Source: JBBRHQ01 sp963738305 (GTDB taxonomy: Bacteria > Actinomycetota > Thermoleophilia > Solirubrobacterales > 70-9). From it: a DNA stretch of 64,000 nucleotides. Under the pieces are notes generated by a model that was given only the letters and a program-made list of their open reading frames with translations, made no database searches and was not told where the DNA came from. Position numbers and translations under genes: made by a program. Below, in pieces: positions 9,545 to 18,581 of the stretch (positions are counted from its first letter, which is position 1; each line of letters opens with the position of its first letter). The stretch lies in assembly GCA_963738305.1 (NCBI GenBank), contig CAVTVU010000011.1, positions 186,001-250,000 on the forward strand, read 5' to 3'.

Positions 9545-10588
9545 TCAGGCAGCGGGCGCGCTGACCGCACCCTCGCGGATCAGGCTCTCGCCGGTCTCGG
9601 CGATCGTCTCCTCGATCGGGCGCGGGTCCCAGCCGAGAGTGCTCCGGGCTTTCTCCGAGGAGAGCTCGGTTCGCTTGCCGAGCCCGCCGACCACCGAGCG
9701 GATGCCGGCGTCGAACAGCGCCATCGCCCGCACGAGGAAGTCGGGGATCGTCCGGGTGGGCACCTTCGAGGCCGCATCGCCGAGACGCTCGCGGAGGACT
9801 TGCCCGATCTCGGCCATCCAGAGGAACTGGGTGACGGCGATGAAGCGCTCGCCACCGGCCTCGGGCGCGGTCATGGCCCGGATCTCCAGGTCGGCGACGT
9901 CCCGGACGTCGACCAGGCTGAAGCCCAGCCGCGGCGTCCCCGGCGTCCCCCCCAGCAGCCGCTGGACCACCTGCAGCGAGTAGGAGAGGTCGTCGCTCAG
10001 CACCGGCCCGATGATGGCGCCTGGGTTGACGACCGCCACGCGGTCCTCCTCGCCCCGCGCGCGGACCAGGTCCCACGTCGCCTGCTCGGCGATCGTCTTC
10101 GAGCGGACATACGGTGTGAGCCCCGGCGCGTCGGGATCGGTCCAGTCCTCTTCGTTCAGCGGCCTCGCCGCCGCTTCGTCGCCGAGCCTGATCGCCGCCA
10201 CCGAGGAGGTGACCACGATCCGCTTCACCCCGGCATCGAGGCTCGCGCGTAGCACCCGCAGCGTCCCCTCGCGGGCCGGCACGATCAGCTCGTCGGGATC
10301 CTTTGGCTGCTTGGGGGGGAACGGAGAGGCGACGTGCAGCACGTGCTCGCATCCTTCGACCGCCTCGGTCCAGCCCTCGTCGCGCGTGAGGTCAGCGGCC
10401 AGGACGGTGAGCCGATCACCCGCGTCGACTTCAGAGCCGACGGCGGCGCGCACCTCGGCCTCGCGGGAGAGGCTGCGGACAGTCGTCCTCACGGTGTAGC
10501 CGCGGCGCAGCAGCTCGATCACGCACCAGCCGCCGAGGAACCCGGAGCCACCCGTGACCAAAACCGTCGCATCTCGATCCTCACCCAT
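9545..10588 (-). CDS. NAD(P)-dependent extended SDR, dihydroflavonol-4-reductase-like
   Basis: 347 residues starting at ATG 10588. The nucleotide loop is VTGGSGFLGGW, and the catalytic Ser-Tyr-Lys set is seen as VTSSVA and YVRSKTIAE. The opening and the HVASPFP segment place it in the extended short-chain dehydrogenase class, among dihydroflavonol reductase/cinnamoyl-CoA reductase-like proteins. Bacterial members reduce carbonyl groups on varied substrates; no pathway is visible. The neighbouring genes are unrelated and no operon partner is evident. The gene is divergent from the delta-60 repeat gene, with about 80 bases between starts. Confidence 0.85.
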   Translation of the reverse strand: MGEDRDATVLVTGGSGFLGGWCVIELLRRGYTVRTTVRSLSREAEVRAAVGSEVDAGDRLTVLAADLTRDEGWTEAVEGCEHVLHVASPFPPKQPKDPDELIVPAREGTLRVLRASLDAGVKRIVVTSSVAAIRLGDEAAARPLNEEDWTDPDAPGLTPYVRSKTIAEQATWDLVRARGEEDRVAVVNPGAIIGPVLSDDLSYSLQVVQRLLGGTPGTPRLGFSLVDVRDVADLEIRAMTAPEAGGERFIAVTQFLWMAEIGQVLRERLGDAASKVPTRTIPDFLVRAMALFDAGIRSVVGGLGKRTELSSEKARSTLGWDPRPIEETIAETGESLIREGAVSAPAA

Positions 10589-10665
10589 CGTTGACCACCC
10601 TATCCGGCCGTTGTGTGAGCACCTGCACTGAACGCCATGGCGGGCGGTCCCGTACCCGATGGTCA

Positions 10666-12051
10666 ATGAGATCGAACCGCACAGCAGGCAGAAGAGTGGA
10701 CAAGCGAATCGCGGGCATCGCGTTGTTCGTCACCGCGGTGATGCCGATTCCGGCCTCGGCGGCTTCGGGCGCCGATGCGGGGGCCCTCGACACGACGTTC
10801 TCCGGTGACGGCTGGGCGACAGCGCCGATCGCAAGCGGAGGGGGCACCGACATCGCCGAGGCGGTGGCGGTCGGGCGTAATCGCAGGATCGTCGCCGCGG
10901 GTTACTCGGGCCCGTCGGTGCTCCAGACCAATGTTGCCGTCGCCCGCTTCAAGCCAAACGGGAGCCTCGATCGCAGCTTCGCCGGCGACGGCACCCGGGC
11001 GTTCAACTTCGCGCCGCGGCGCGGCAACGATGCGGCCGCAGACGTGGCGGTGCAGCGGGACGGGAAGATCGTCGTCACCGGGTTCGCGGCGCAATCGCCC
11101 AGGAGCGACAGGCTGCTCGTCGTGCGCCTGAGGCGGTCGGGCAAGCTCGACCGGACCTTCTCCGGCGACGGGCGGTCGACAATCTCCTTCCCCGGCCGTC
11201 CGGAGAGCGGAGGCCAGGCCCTGGTGCTCCAGCCCGACGGGCGGATCATCGTCGCCGGCTTCGCGGCGCCGCTCATGGGGGACGGCGAGATGGCCGTCGC
11301 CCGCCTCAGGCCGAACGGGAGGATCGACCGCAGCTTCTCCCGGGACGGGCGTCGCACGATCGCCTTCCCAAACGGCACCGGCAGCTCTGACGCCCGCGAC
11401 GTCGCCCTGGAGCGCGACGGCACGATCGTCCTGGCTGGCTACTCGGAGCAGGCCGGGGCGGGCCGGGACTTCGCGGTGGCCGCCCTCAGGCCCAACGGAG
11501 GGCTCAGTCGCGAGTTCTCACACGACGGCCGCGTCACCCACGGGTTCGGGAACGGGGGCAACGACGACCAGGGCGAGGCCTTGGCCATCGGGGGTCGCGG
11601 CAGGATCGCGATCGCCGGTGGAGTGGCCCCGAGCGGCGCCACGAGCTCTGACTTCGGTGTGCTGCGCCTGAACCGGAATGGCACGCTCGATCGCACCTTC
11701 TCGGACGACGGTCGGGTGACCTTCGACTTCGACAACCCCGGCGACGGTGACATTGCGACCGGCGTCGCCTTCCGGCCGCACGGCCAGCTGGTGGTCGGTG
11801 GCGCGTCGCACCACGGTCCACAGGGCGACGAGTTCGCCGTGGCGCGACTCAGCGGGAACGGGGGGCTCGATCAGACCTTCTCTCAGGACGGGCGCGTGAC
11901 CGAGGAGCTCTCAGCCGGCGGCGCCGATGACGACGCCAATGCGATGGCGATCCAGCGAGACGGAGGGATCGTTCTCGCCGGCGGCTCTTTCCAGAGCACG
12001 GCCCACGGCTTCGACTTCTCGCTCGCCCGCTTCCGGGGCTCGCCCGGGTAG
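10666..12051 (+). CDS. Secreted delta-60 repeat protein, seven repeats
   Basis: The protein opens with a signal peptide (FVTAVMPIPASA) and then consists almost entirely of seven copies of a unit of about 57 residues. Each copy contains LDxxFSxDGR, then a beta-strand, a variable loop, DGxIVVxG and a beta-strand with VARLxxNG. This is the delta-60 repeat found in large extracellular bacterial proteins. Seven units of this size suggest a closed seven-bladed beta-propeller, which is inference. No anchor or catalytic motif was seen. The start is ATG 10666 or GTG 10696; both leave a usable signal peptide and neither has a strong ribosome binding site. Confidence 0.85.
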   Translation: MRSNRTAGRRVDKRIAGIALFVTAVMPIPASAASGADAGALDTTFSGDGWATAPIASGGGTDIAEAVAVGRNRRIVAAGYSGPSVLQTNVAVARFKPNGSLDRSFAGDGTRAFNFAPRRGNDAAADVAVQRDGKIVVTGFAAQSPRSDRLLVVRLRRSGKLDRTFSGDGRSTISFPGRPESGGQALVLQPDGRIIVAGFAAPLMGDGEMAVARLRPNGRIDRSFSRDGRRTIAFPNGTGSSDARDVALERDGTIVLAGYSEQAGAGRDFAVAALRPNGGLSREFSHDGRVTHGFGNGGNDDQGEALAIGGRGRIAIAGGVAPSGATSSDFGVLRLNRNGTLDRTFSDDGRVTFDFDNPGDGDIATGVAFRPHGQLVVGGASHHGPQGDEFAVARLSGNGGLDQTFSQDGRVTEELSAGGADDDANAMAIQRDGGIVLAGGSFQSTAHGFDFSLARFRGSPG

Positions 12052-12120
12052 GAATCGCGGCGGGCGGTGCTCGGGGTGAAGGGTTTTCGGCATTTCGGAC
12101 GTCGCTAGAGTCCGGGCGCG

Positions 12121-13062
12121 ATGCGCGCCGCGACGATAAGCGACGGCTCCGTCGGGGTCGCCGATCACCCGGATCCAGAGGGCGGAGCCGGCGAGCTGCT
12201 GGTTCGGGTCCGGGCCGCAGGGATAAACGGGGCCGACCTCCTCCAGCGGGCCGGCTTCTACCCGGCGCCGCCGGGCTCCCCGCCCGATATCCCGGGGCTG
12301 GAGTTCGCAGGCGAGGTGGTCGCGACCGGCTATGGCGCGGAGCGCTTCTCGGTCGGAGACCGCGTGATGTCGATCGTCGGCGGCGGCGGCCAGGCGGAGC
12401 TGGCGGTGGTGCACGAGCGGGTCGCGGTTCCGGTTCCCGACGCCCTCGACTGGGAGGTGGCCGGCGCCCTGCCCGAGGTCTTCACTACGGCCCACGACGC
12501 GCTCTTCACCCAGGCCGGGCTGGGCCCGGGGGAGCGGCTGCTCGTCCACGGCGGCGCAGGGGGTGTCGGAACCGCTGCGGTCCAGCTCGGCGCCACCGCG
12601 GGGGCCCGGGTCAGCGCCACGGTTCGCGCGGCCGAGCTGCGGGCCGGAGTCGAGGCGCTCGGGGCGGACACCGTGCTCGACCCTGAAGGCTTCGAGGAAG
12701 CAGGGCCCTTCGACGTGATCCTGGAGCTGGTGGGCGCGCCGAACCTGGCCGGCAACCTGGAGGCGCTCGCAACCGGCGGGCGGATCGTGGTGATCGGCGT
12801 CGGGGCCGGCCCTCGCGCCGAAATCAACCTCCTGACCCTGATGTCCAAGCGGGGCACCCTGCGGGCCTCGACGCTCCGCGCCCGCCCCCTCGAGGAGAAG
12901 GCGGCCACGGCGCGCGGCCTCGAACGAGCGGTGCTTCCGATGTTCGAGTCCGGCGATCTGAGGGTGCCGGTCGCCGCCACCTACCCGCTGGCGGAGGTCG
13001 ATCAGGCCTATGAGCGCTTCTCGGGCGGCGGGAAGCTGGGGAAGATCGTCGTCGTCCCGTAG
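12121..13062 (+). CDS. NAD(P)H:quinone oxidoreductase, medium-chain zeta-crystallin type
   Basis: 313 residues starting at ATG 12121. It has the zinc-free quinone reductase pattern: AGINGADLLQRAGFYP near the N-terminus, the fold signature of the GroES-like domain, and a Rossmann loop VHGGAGGVGTAAVQL. The catalytic-zinc cysteine and histidine of alcohol dehydrogenases are missing, as is normal in this subfamily. Members reduce quinones or enones with NADPH. It is intact, in contrast to the broken paralogue at 44411. It converges with the large repeat protein gene 21 bases downstream. Confidence 0.87.
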   Translation: MRAATISDGSVGVADHPDPEGGAGELLVRVRAAGINGADLLQRAGFYPAPPGSPPDIPGLEFAGEVVATGYGAERFSVGDRVMSIVGGGGQAELAVVHERVAVPVPDALDWEVAGALPEVFTTAHDALFTQAGLGPGERLLVHGGAGGVGTAAVQLGATAGARVSATVRAAELRAGVEALGADTVLDPEGFEEAGPFDVILELVGAPNLAGNLEALATGGRIVVIGVGAGPRAEINLLTLMSKRGTLRASTLRARPLEEKAATARGLERAVLPMFESGDLRVPVAATYPLAEVDQAYERFSGGGKLGKIVVVP

Positions 13063-13083
13063 GCAACCGGGCCGAAGCGCCGC

Positions 13084-15996
13084 CTAATCGCGTATGAAGA
13101 CCCCGCCGGACACCGGCTGGACGCCCGAGTCGTATCCGCTGCTGAGCCGTATCCGGTAAGTGCTCCCGGCGCCGGAGCGCGCGAAATCGAGACGGTACTC
13201 GACAGTCGTGGAGCCGCTGACCTTGGCCACCCCGAAAACCCGGGCGGCTGTCGCATCGGGGCTGCAGGTCACCGAGTCCACGCTCAATGAGCGCACGCTG
13301 ATCGGGTTGTCGGGGCCGCCCTCCTGATAGACCTCGATGCCGAACCGCAGGCCGGCGGCGGCAAAGCTGAGGAAGCCGGCCGGATCGCCACCGGCGGCGG
13401 TGATCCGGCCGAACCCGTACACGTCACAGCCCTTCTTGCTGGCCGGAAACGCCACGTCGACGATTGTCTGACCGGCGCTCGCCTGATGCCCGACGTCCCC
13501 GCTGTAGGTCGCGCTGATTCCCTGTCGGCCGCGGGCGAGGGGCTCGAACTGGACGGTGCAGCTGGATGAGGCCCCGCTGCCCGACAGCGCACACGAGCTC
13601 GGGGAAAAACGCCCGGATTCACTGCTGGCGAAGCTGACCCGGCCGGTCGGCGTCGGGCTTGAGCCTGGCGCGTTGTCGGTCACCGTCGCCTTGCATGTCA
13701 CGGGATCCCTCGGCGCCACCGACCCCGGGAAGCAGTTGAGCGTGGTGGAGGTCTGATCGCTGGCCCGGGTCGTGAAGGCCCATGACTTCGGGCTGGCGAG
13801 GGCGGCGCCGTCGCTGGCCTCAGCTCCAGTTGAAACGGTGGCGGTGTACTGCGTTGCCGGCTGTAGCGGGGCATCCGGCTGGAACACGGGCACCCGGTCG
13901 CCGAAGAAGACCACGTGCCCCGCGACCGCCTGATGATCGCTGGAGCGAACCAGGGAGAATGCGCCGGCGGTCGCAACTTGGCTCATCGGCTCGTCGAAGA
14001 CCGCGTAGGGCTGTGTCGCCGGCGAGACACCCCTCGCCCCGTCAGACGGTCCCACGGCGGTGATGGTGGGGGCTTGGCCTCCGGTCAGCTGATACCCGTC
14101 GTCGCTGACCGCGGTGCACTGGTCGCTTGCAGGGCAGGCCACCGCAGGCAGCCGGTGGTCGGTGAAGATCGTGATCGGCGCGGGAGTTCCGGGGGAGGTC
14201 GGGTTGAAGCTCACGGCTTGCCCTGAATCGTCGACCGCGGTGCATTGGTTGGTCGCGGGGCAGGCAAGCGAGTTCAGCTCGGAGCTGACGTTGAGAGGAA
14301 TCGGTGCCGGGGTTGCGGTGGAGGTCGGGTTGAAGGTGGCCTCTGCCCCGAGATCGACGAGAGCCGTGCACTGAGCGGCTGACGGGCAGGCAACCGCAAC
14401 CAGGGATCCGATCCGACCCACCGGAATCGTGACCACGGTCGGCGTGCCGGGTGCGCCCGGGTCGAATGTCGCTGCTTGTCCCCCGCCCACCGCCGTGCAC
14501 TGTGCGGTCGATGTGCAGGCCGCATCGCGCAGGCCACCGGTGCCGACTGCGGCGGGCGCCGGCGTACCGGGTGAGATCGGGTCGAATGTCACCTCATGCC
14601 CCGAGCCGTCGACAGCGGTGCATTGTCTGGCCGATGGGCATGCCACTGCCGCGAGCCCGCCTGTCGGGTCGATGGTGATCGGTGTCGGGCTCCCGGGCGA
14701 ACCCGGATCGAATGTCACCTCCAGCCTGGCCCCAACCGCTGTGCATTGGGTGCTCGTGGGGCAGTCCACCGCCCGCACGAGGCGTCCGCTGTCCAGCGCG
14801 ACGGGTTTGGAGGCCGTCCGGGAAACGGGGTCGAAGGTGACCTCCAGGCCGAGGTCGTCGATGGCAGCGCACCTGGACCGGGTAGGACAGGCCACGTCGC
14901 TCATGGGGGTGCCCGAGGTGCTGTCGACGACGACCGGTGTTGGCGTTCCAGGCGAGGTCGGGTTGAAGGAGATCTCTCGCCCCACCGGGTCCACGGCTGT
15001 GCATTGGGCACTCGTCGGGCAGTCCACGTCATAGAGGGCGGTCCCGGGCCCGGACGGGCTGGCGATCCTCACCCGGGTCGGGTTGGGGCTCGGCGCGGCC
15101 GGATTGAAGGTCAACTCGAACCCGTCGAAATCGATCGCCGTGCATTGGGTCACGGTGGGGCAGGCCAGCGAGACCAGGCTTCCGGGGCTTTCCAGAAGAC
15201 CGCCTCCCACGACCGATCCGCTCGTCGGATCAAATGTGACTTCGCCATTGCCGCTGATGGCTGTGCAGCGAGTGGTCGTTGGGCAGGCAACGGCATCCAG
15301 CTCGGCGGTCCCGTTGATCGAGGTGGGGTTCACGGTGCCGGGCGAGTTCGGGTTGAAGGTGAACTGCTGGCCCGCCGTGTCGACGGCCGTGCATTGACTG
15401 CTCGACGGGCACGCCACGCTCTGTAGCCCCCCGATCGTCCCTATCTCGACCGAGGAGGCGCCGCCGGGCGCGGTCGGGTTGAAGGTCACCTCATGGAGGG
15501 CGTTGTCGATCGCGGTGCATTGGCTTGTCGTAGGACAGGCCACCGACAACAGCGCAGCCCCCGGGATGCTGTCCACCGTGGTCACGGTCGGATTCCCCGG
15601 CGAGGACGGGTTGAAGGTGACCGCGTGTCCGGAAGCGCCGCCCGCCGTGCACTGGCTGCTCGAAGGGCAGGCGACTGCGAGCATTTGGTTGCCAGCGTCG
15701 ATCACCGTCGGAGTCGGGTTGCCGGGGGAGGACGGGTTGAAGGTGACCTGCTGCCCGTCGCCATCGACGGCCGTGCATTGGCTCGGGGAAGGGCATGCCA
15801 CTCCCTGCAGCCGGCCGGACTGGGTCCGATCGATCGGCGACGGCGCGGACCAGGTTAGAGAGGCGCGGGCTGCCCCCGGGAAGCCGAGCAGGAGCAGCGC
15901 CGGCAGCGCCAGAGCGATGGCGAGGGAATGAGGCCAGGGCCGCCGACCCTCGATCAACCGCGCTCCCGTCGGTCTGCGTCCGTCTCTGCCTCGCAC
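13084..15996 (-). CDS. Large secreted protein: 14 Cys-pair repeats plus Ig-like domains
   Basis: 970 residues starting at GTG 15996. After a signal peptide (LALPALLLLGFPGAARA) come 14 tandem units of about 42-47 residues. Each begins with VACPxxxQCTAVD and ends with VTFNPxSPGxP; the Cys-x5-Cys pair recurs in every unit and could form a disulfide. Next come an Ig-like SbsA-type domain (VGPSDGARGVSPATQP onwards), a second Ig-like domain (STTLNCFPGSVAPRDPVTC onwards) and a C-terminal domain of about 115 residues (KKGCDVYGFGRI onwards) that I do not recognise. Fourteen units would make two seven-bladed propellers. It lies five bases downstream of the aldehyde dehydrogenase gene on the same strand, so the two may be co-transcribed. 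Confidence 0.85.
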   Translation of the reverse strand: MRGRDGRRPTGARLIEGRRPWPHSLAIALALPALLLLGFPGAARASLTWSAPSPIDRTQSGRLQGVACPSPSQCTAVDGDGQQVTFNPSSPGNPTPTVIDAGNQMLAVACPSSSQCTAGGASGHAVTFNPSSPGNPTVTTVDSIPGAALLSVACPTTSQCTAIDNALHEVTFNPTAPGGASSVEIGTIGGLQSVACPSSSQCTAVDTAGQQFTFNPNSPGTVNPTSINGTAELDAVACPTTTRCTAISGNGEVTFDPTSGSVVGGGLLESPGSLVSLACPTVTQCTAIDFDGFELTFNPAAPSPNPTRVRIASPSGPGTALYDVDCPTSAQCTAVDPVGREISFNPTSPGTPTPVVVDSTSGTPMSDVACPTRSRCAAIDDLGLEVTFDPVSRTASKPVALDSGRLVRAVDCPTSTQCTAVGARLEVTFDPGSPGSPTPITIDPTGGLAAVACPSARQCTAVDGSGHEVTFDPISPGTPAPAAVGTGGLRDAACTSTAQCTAVGGGQAATFDPGAPGTPTVVTIPVGRIGSLVAVACPSAAQCTALVDLGAEATFNPTSTATPAPIPLNVSSELNSLACPATNQCTAVDDSGQAVSFNPTSPGTPAPITIFTDHRLPAVACPASDQCTAVSDDGYQLTGGQAPTITAVGPSDGARGVSPATQPYAVFDEPMSQVATAGAFSLVRSSDHQAVAGHVVFFGDRVPVFQPDAPLQPATQYTATVSTGAEASDGAALASPKSWAFTTRASDQTSTTLNCFPGSVAPRDPVTCKATVTDNAPGSSPTPTGRVSFASSESGRFSPSSCALSGSGASSSCTVQFEPLARGRQGISATYSGDVGHQASAGQTIVDVAFPASKKGCDVYGFGRITAAGGDPAGFLSFAAAGLRFGIEVYQEGGPDNPISVRSLSVDSVTCSPDATAARVFGVAKVSGSTTVEYRLDFARSGAGSTYRIRLSSGYDSGVQPVSGGVFIRD
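14075..15830 (-). repeat. 14 tandem coding repeats of about 126-141 bp
   Basis: The coding sequence of the secreted repeat protein is internally repetitive. On the plus strand, phrases such as GTGCATTGG, GGGCAGGCCAC and GGGTTGAAGGTGA return about every 130 bases. Units differ in the loop region but keep the cysteine codons and the FNP block. This arrangement is prone to unit gain or loss by recombination. Confidence 0.85.
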
Positions 15997-16001
15997 CAGA
16001 G

Positions 16002-17372
16002 CTACTTCATCACGCGTATCAGCTTCTTGTTGACGAACTCCTCGATCCCGTAGCGGCCCAGCTCCCGGCCGAAACCCGAGCGCTTGACTCCGCCAAACGG
16101 CAGCTCGGCTCCGTCTGCACCGACCCCGTTGACGTAGACCATCCCCGTGTCGAGGCCGTCGGCCACCCGCAGTGCCTGCTCGGGATCGTCGGAGAAGACG
16201 TATGAGCCGAGCCCGAACGGCGTGTCGTTGGCCACCTCGATCGCCTCCTCCTCGGAGCCGACTCGATAGACGCTGGCGACCGGCCCGAAGAACTCCTCGC
16301 GGTAGGCGTCGTTGTCCGGGGTCACCCCGACAAGCACCGTGCTCGAGAAGAAGTTGCCGTTCCGGTCACCGCCGACGACCACCTCGGCGCCCTGGGCGAC
16401 CGCCCGGTCGAGCTGGTCCTGCAGGGTCTCCGCAGCGCCATCCGAGGAGAGCGGCCCCATCGCCGCGTCCTCGGAGGTCGGGTCGCCCGGCTCGGCGGCG
16501 GTCATCGCGGCCTTGAACTTCTCGAGGAAGTCGTCATACAGCTCGTCGGCGACGATGAACCGCTTCGCCGCGTTGCACGACTGGCCGGTGTTGTCCAGAC
16601 GGCCGTCGACCGCGGCCGTGACCGCCTCGTCGAGGTCCTCGGCTCCGAGCAGGATGAACGGGTCTGATCCGCCCAGCTCGAGCACAACCTTCTTCAGGTT
16701 GCGCCCGGCGATCTCGGCGACGGCGGCGCCTGCCCGCTCGGAGCCGGTCAGCGAGACGCCGCGGATGCGCGGATCTTCGATCACCGTCTCGATCTGCTCG
16801 TTGGTGGCGAGAATGGTCTGGTAGGCGCCATCGGGAAGGCCGGCGTCCCGGAACATCTCCTGCATGGCCTCCGCCGACTCCGGGCACTGGTGGGCCGGCT
16901 TCAGGAGGATCGTGTTGCCGACGACGAGGTTGGGCCCGGCGAACCGCGCCACCTGGTAGTAGGGGAAGTTCCAGGGCATGATTCCCAGCAGCGGGCCGAC
17001 CGACGTGCGCCGGATCAGGGCGGTGCCGTCGCCGGCCAGCAGCTTGATCGGCTCGTCCTTGAGGAACTCCTCCCCATTCTCGGCGTAGAAGCCGTAGATG
17101 GCGGCGCAGAAGTCCACCTCGCCGAGGGCCTGCTCCATCGGTTTGCCCATCTCCCGCACGGCGATCTCGGCCAGCGCCTCCCGGCGCTCGGTGTGAAGCT
17201 CGGCCACCCGCCCGATCAAGGCGGCGCGGTCGGACACCGAAGTCTTCTGAGACCAGTTCTGAAAGGCATCGTCCGCCGCGGAGATCGCTGCCGAGAGGTC
17301 GGCGTCGGAGATCTCGGGGTATTCCTTGACCGTCTCACCGGTTGCCGGGTTGACGACTGCGTATTTGCTCAT
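16002..17372 (-). CDS. NAD(P)-dependent aldehyde dehydrogenase, succinate-semialdehyde-type
   Basis: 456 residues starting at ATG 17372, with a GGGAG ribosome binding site. The general-base Glu is at about 232 (VLELGGSDP) and the catalytic Cys at about 266 (NTGQSCNAAKR). The cofactor region PWNFPYYQ and the closing motif ELPFGGVKRSGFGRE are typical of the family. The length and SLTGSERAGAAVAEIAG region resemble the short GabD/YneI-type succinate-semialdehyde dehydrogenases. These oxidise aldehydes to acids; the natural substrate here is not proven. No GABA transaminase is adjacent. The family assignment is firm. Confidence 0.9.
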   Translation of the reverse strand: MSKYAVVNPATGETVKEYPEISDADLSAAISAADDAFQNWSQKTSVSDRAALIGRVAELHTERREALAEIAVREMGKPMEQALGEVDFCAAIYGFYAENGEEFLKDEPIKLLAGDGTALIRRTSVGPLLGIMPWNFPYYQVARFAGPNLVVGNTILLKPAHQCPESAEAMQEMFRDAGLPDGAYQTILATNEQIETVIEDPRIRGVSLTGSERAGAAVAEIAGRNLKKVVLELGGSDPFILLGAEDLDEAVTAAVDGRLDNTGQSCNAAKRFIVADELYDDFLEKFKAAMTAAEPGDPTSEDAAMGPLSSDGAAETLQDQLDRAVAQGAEVVVGGDRNGNFFSSTVLVGVTPDNDAYREEFFGPVASVYRVGSEEEAIEVANDTPFGLGSYVFSDDPEQALRVADGLDTGMVYVNGVGADGAELPFGGVKRSGFGRELGRYGIEEFVNKKLIRVMK

Positions 17373-17503
17373 CTCGCTCCCACTCCTCGCACGGGTCCTA
17401 CCGCTCCCGCTGGTGTCCAGGATCGCTGTATTCGCAGGCTACCCGCTGGCGGCCCCCGGGAACTCGCGGACCGGCGCGACCCGCTCCGGTTACGCTCCAA
17501 CCG

Positions 17504-18553
17504 GTGCCGGATGCGACGACCGTTGACGCCGCCGGGCGCGAGGTGCGCGTCTCCAACCCGGATCGCGTTGTCTTCCCCAGCGCCGATCGCTCGAAGGCGA
17601 TCCGCAAGCTCGACGTCGTCAGGTACTACGTTGCCGTGGGCGAGGGCATCATGCGCGCGCTGGAGCGGCGGCCGACGACGCTGGAGCGCTGGCCGAAGGG
17701 GGTGCGCCCCGGCCTCGTCCTCTCAACGCGCGATCGGGGCGGCGGCGATGCCTTCTTCCAGAAGCGCATCCCCCGCGGCGCCCCGGATTTCGTGCAGACC
17801 GCCCGGATCCAGTTCCCATCGGGGCGCCATGCCGACGAGATCTGCCCGACCGAGGTTGCGGTCGTCGCCTGGGCGGCCCAGATGGGCACGATCACCTTTC
17901 ACCCCTGGCCGGTCCGCAGCGAGGACGTCGATCACCCGGACGAGCTGCGCCTCGACCTCGACCCGCAGCCCGGAACCGATTTCGCGGACGCCGTCGAGGT
18001 GGCCGGGGAGGCGCGGGTGCTCCTCGACGAGCTCGGCTACGCCGGCTACCCGAAGACCTCGGGGGGCCGTGGCATCCACATCTACGTTCGCATCGAGCCG
18101 CGCTGGACGTTCACGGACGTGCGCCACGCTGCGATCGCCTTCGGGCGCGAGCTGGAGCGCCGGTTGCCGGGCCGGGTGACGACCAGGTGGTGGAAGGAGG
18201 AGCGCGGGGAGCGGATCTTCGTCGACTACAACCAGAACGCCCGCGATCGCACCATCGCCTCGGCCTACAGCGTGCGGCCGAAGCCCGGTGCGCCGGTCTC
18301 CGCTCCGGTCAGCTGGGACGAGCTGGTGGAGGTCGCCCCGGAGGACTTCACGGTGGCGACGATGCCGGCACGCTTCGCGGAGCTGGGCGACCGCCACGCG
18401 GCGATCGACGACGTCGCCCACTCGCTCGAGCCCCTGCTGCGGATGTACGAGCGCGACGAGGGCGAGGGTGAGGGCGAGATGCCATATCCGCCCGATTACC
18501 CGAAGATGCCCGGCGAGCCGCGGCGGGTCCAGCCTTCGCGAAAGCGGGACTGA
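17504..18553 (+). CDS. Stand-alone LigD-type DNA polymerase/primase domain
   Basis: 349 residues starting at GTG 17504. This is the archaeo-eukaryotic-primase-like polymerase module of LigD, which fills gaps during double-strand break repair by end joining. The metal-binding acidic pair is Asp151-x-Asp153 in LRLDLDPQPG, and the SGGRGIHIYV motif forms the nucleotide pocket. The opening VSNPDRVVFP is typical of the family. No ligase or phosphoesterase domain is attached, and no Ku gene lies within the window, so partners must be elsewhere. The tail (after about 315) is acidic then basic and probably flexible. It converges with an exonuclease III gene 28 bases away. Confidence 0.9.
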   Translation: MPDATTVDAAGREVRVSNPDRVVFPSADRSKAIRKLDVVRYYVAVGEGIMRALERRPTTLERWPKGVRPGLVLSTRDRGGGDAFFQKRIPRGAPDFVQTARIQFPSGRHADEICPTEVAVVAWAAQMGTITFHPWPVRSEDVDHPDELRLDLDPQPGTDFADAVEVAGEARVLLDELGYAGYPKTSGGRGIHIYVRIEPRWTFTDVRHAAIAFGRELERRLPGRVTTRWWKEERGERIFVDYNQNARDRTIASAYSVRPKPGAPVSAPVSWDELVEVAPEDFTVATMPARFAELGDRHAAIDDVAHSLEPLLRMYERDEGEGEGEMPYPPDYPKMPGEPRRVQPSRKRD

Positions 18554-18581
18554 GCCCGATGAGGCGGCTTCGGGCAGTCAT

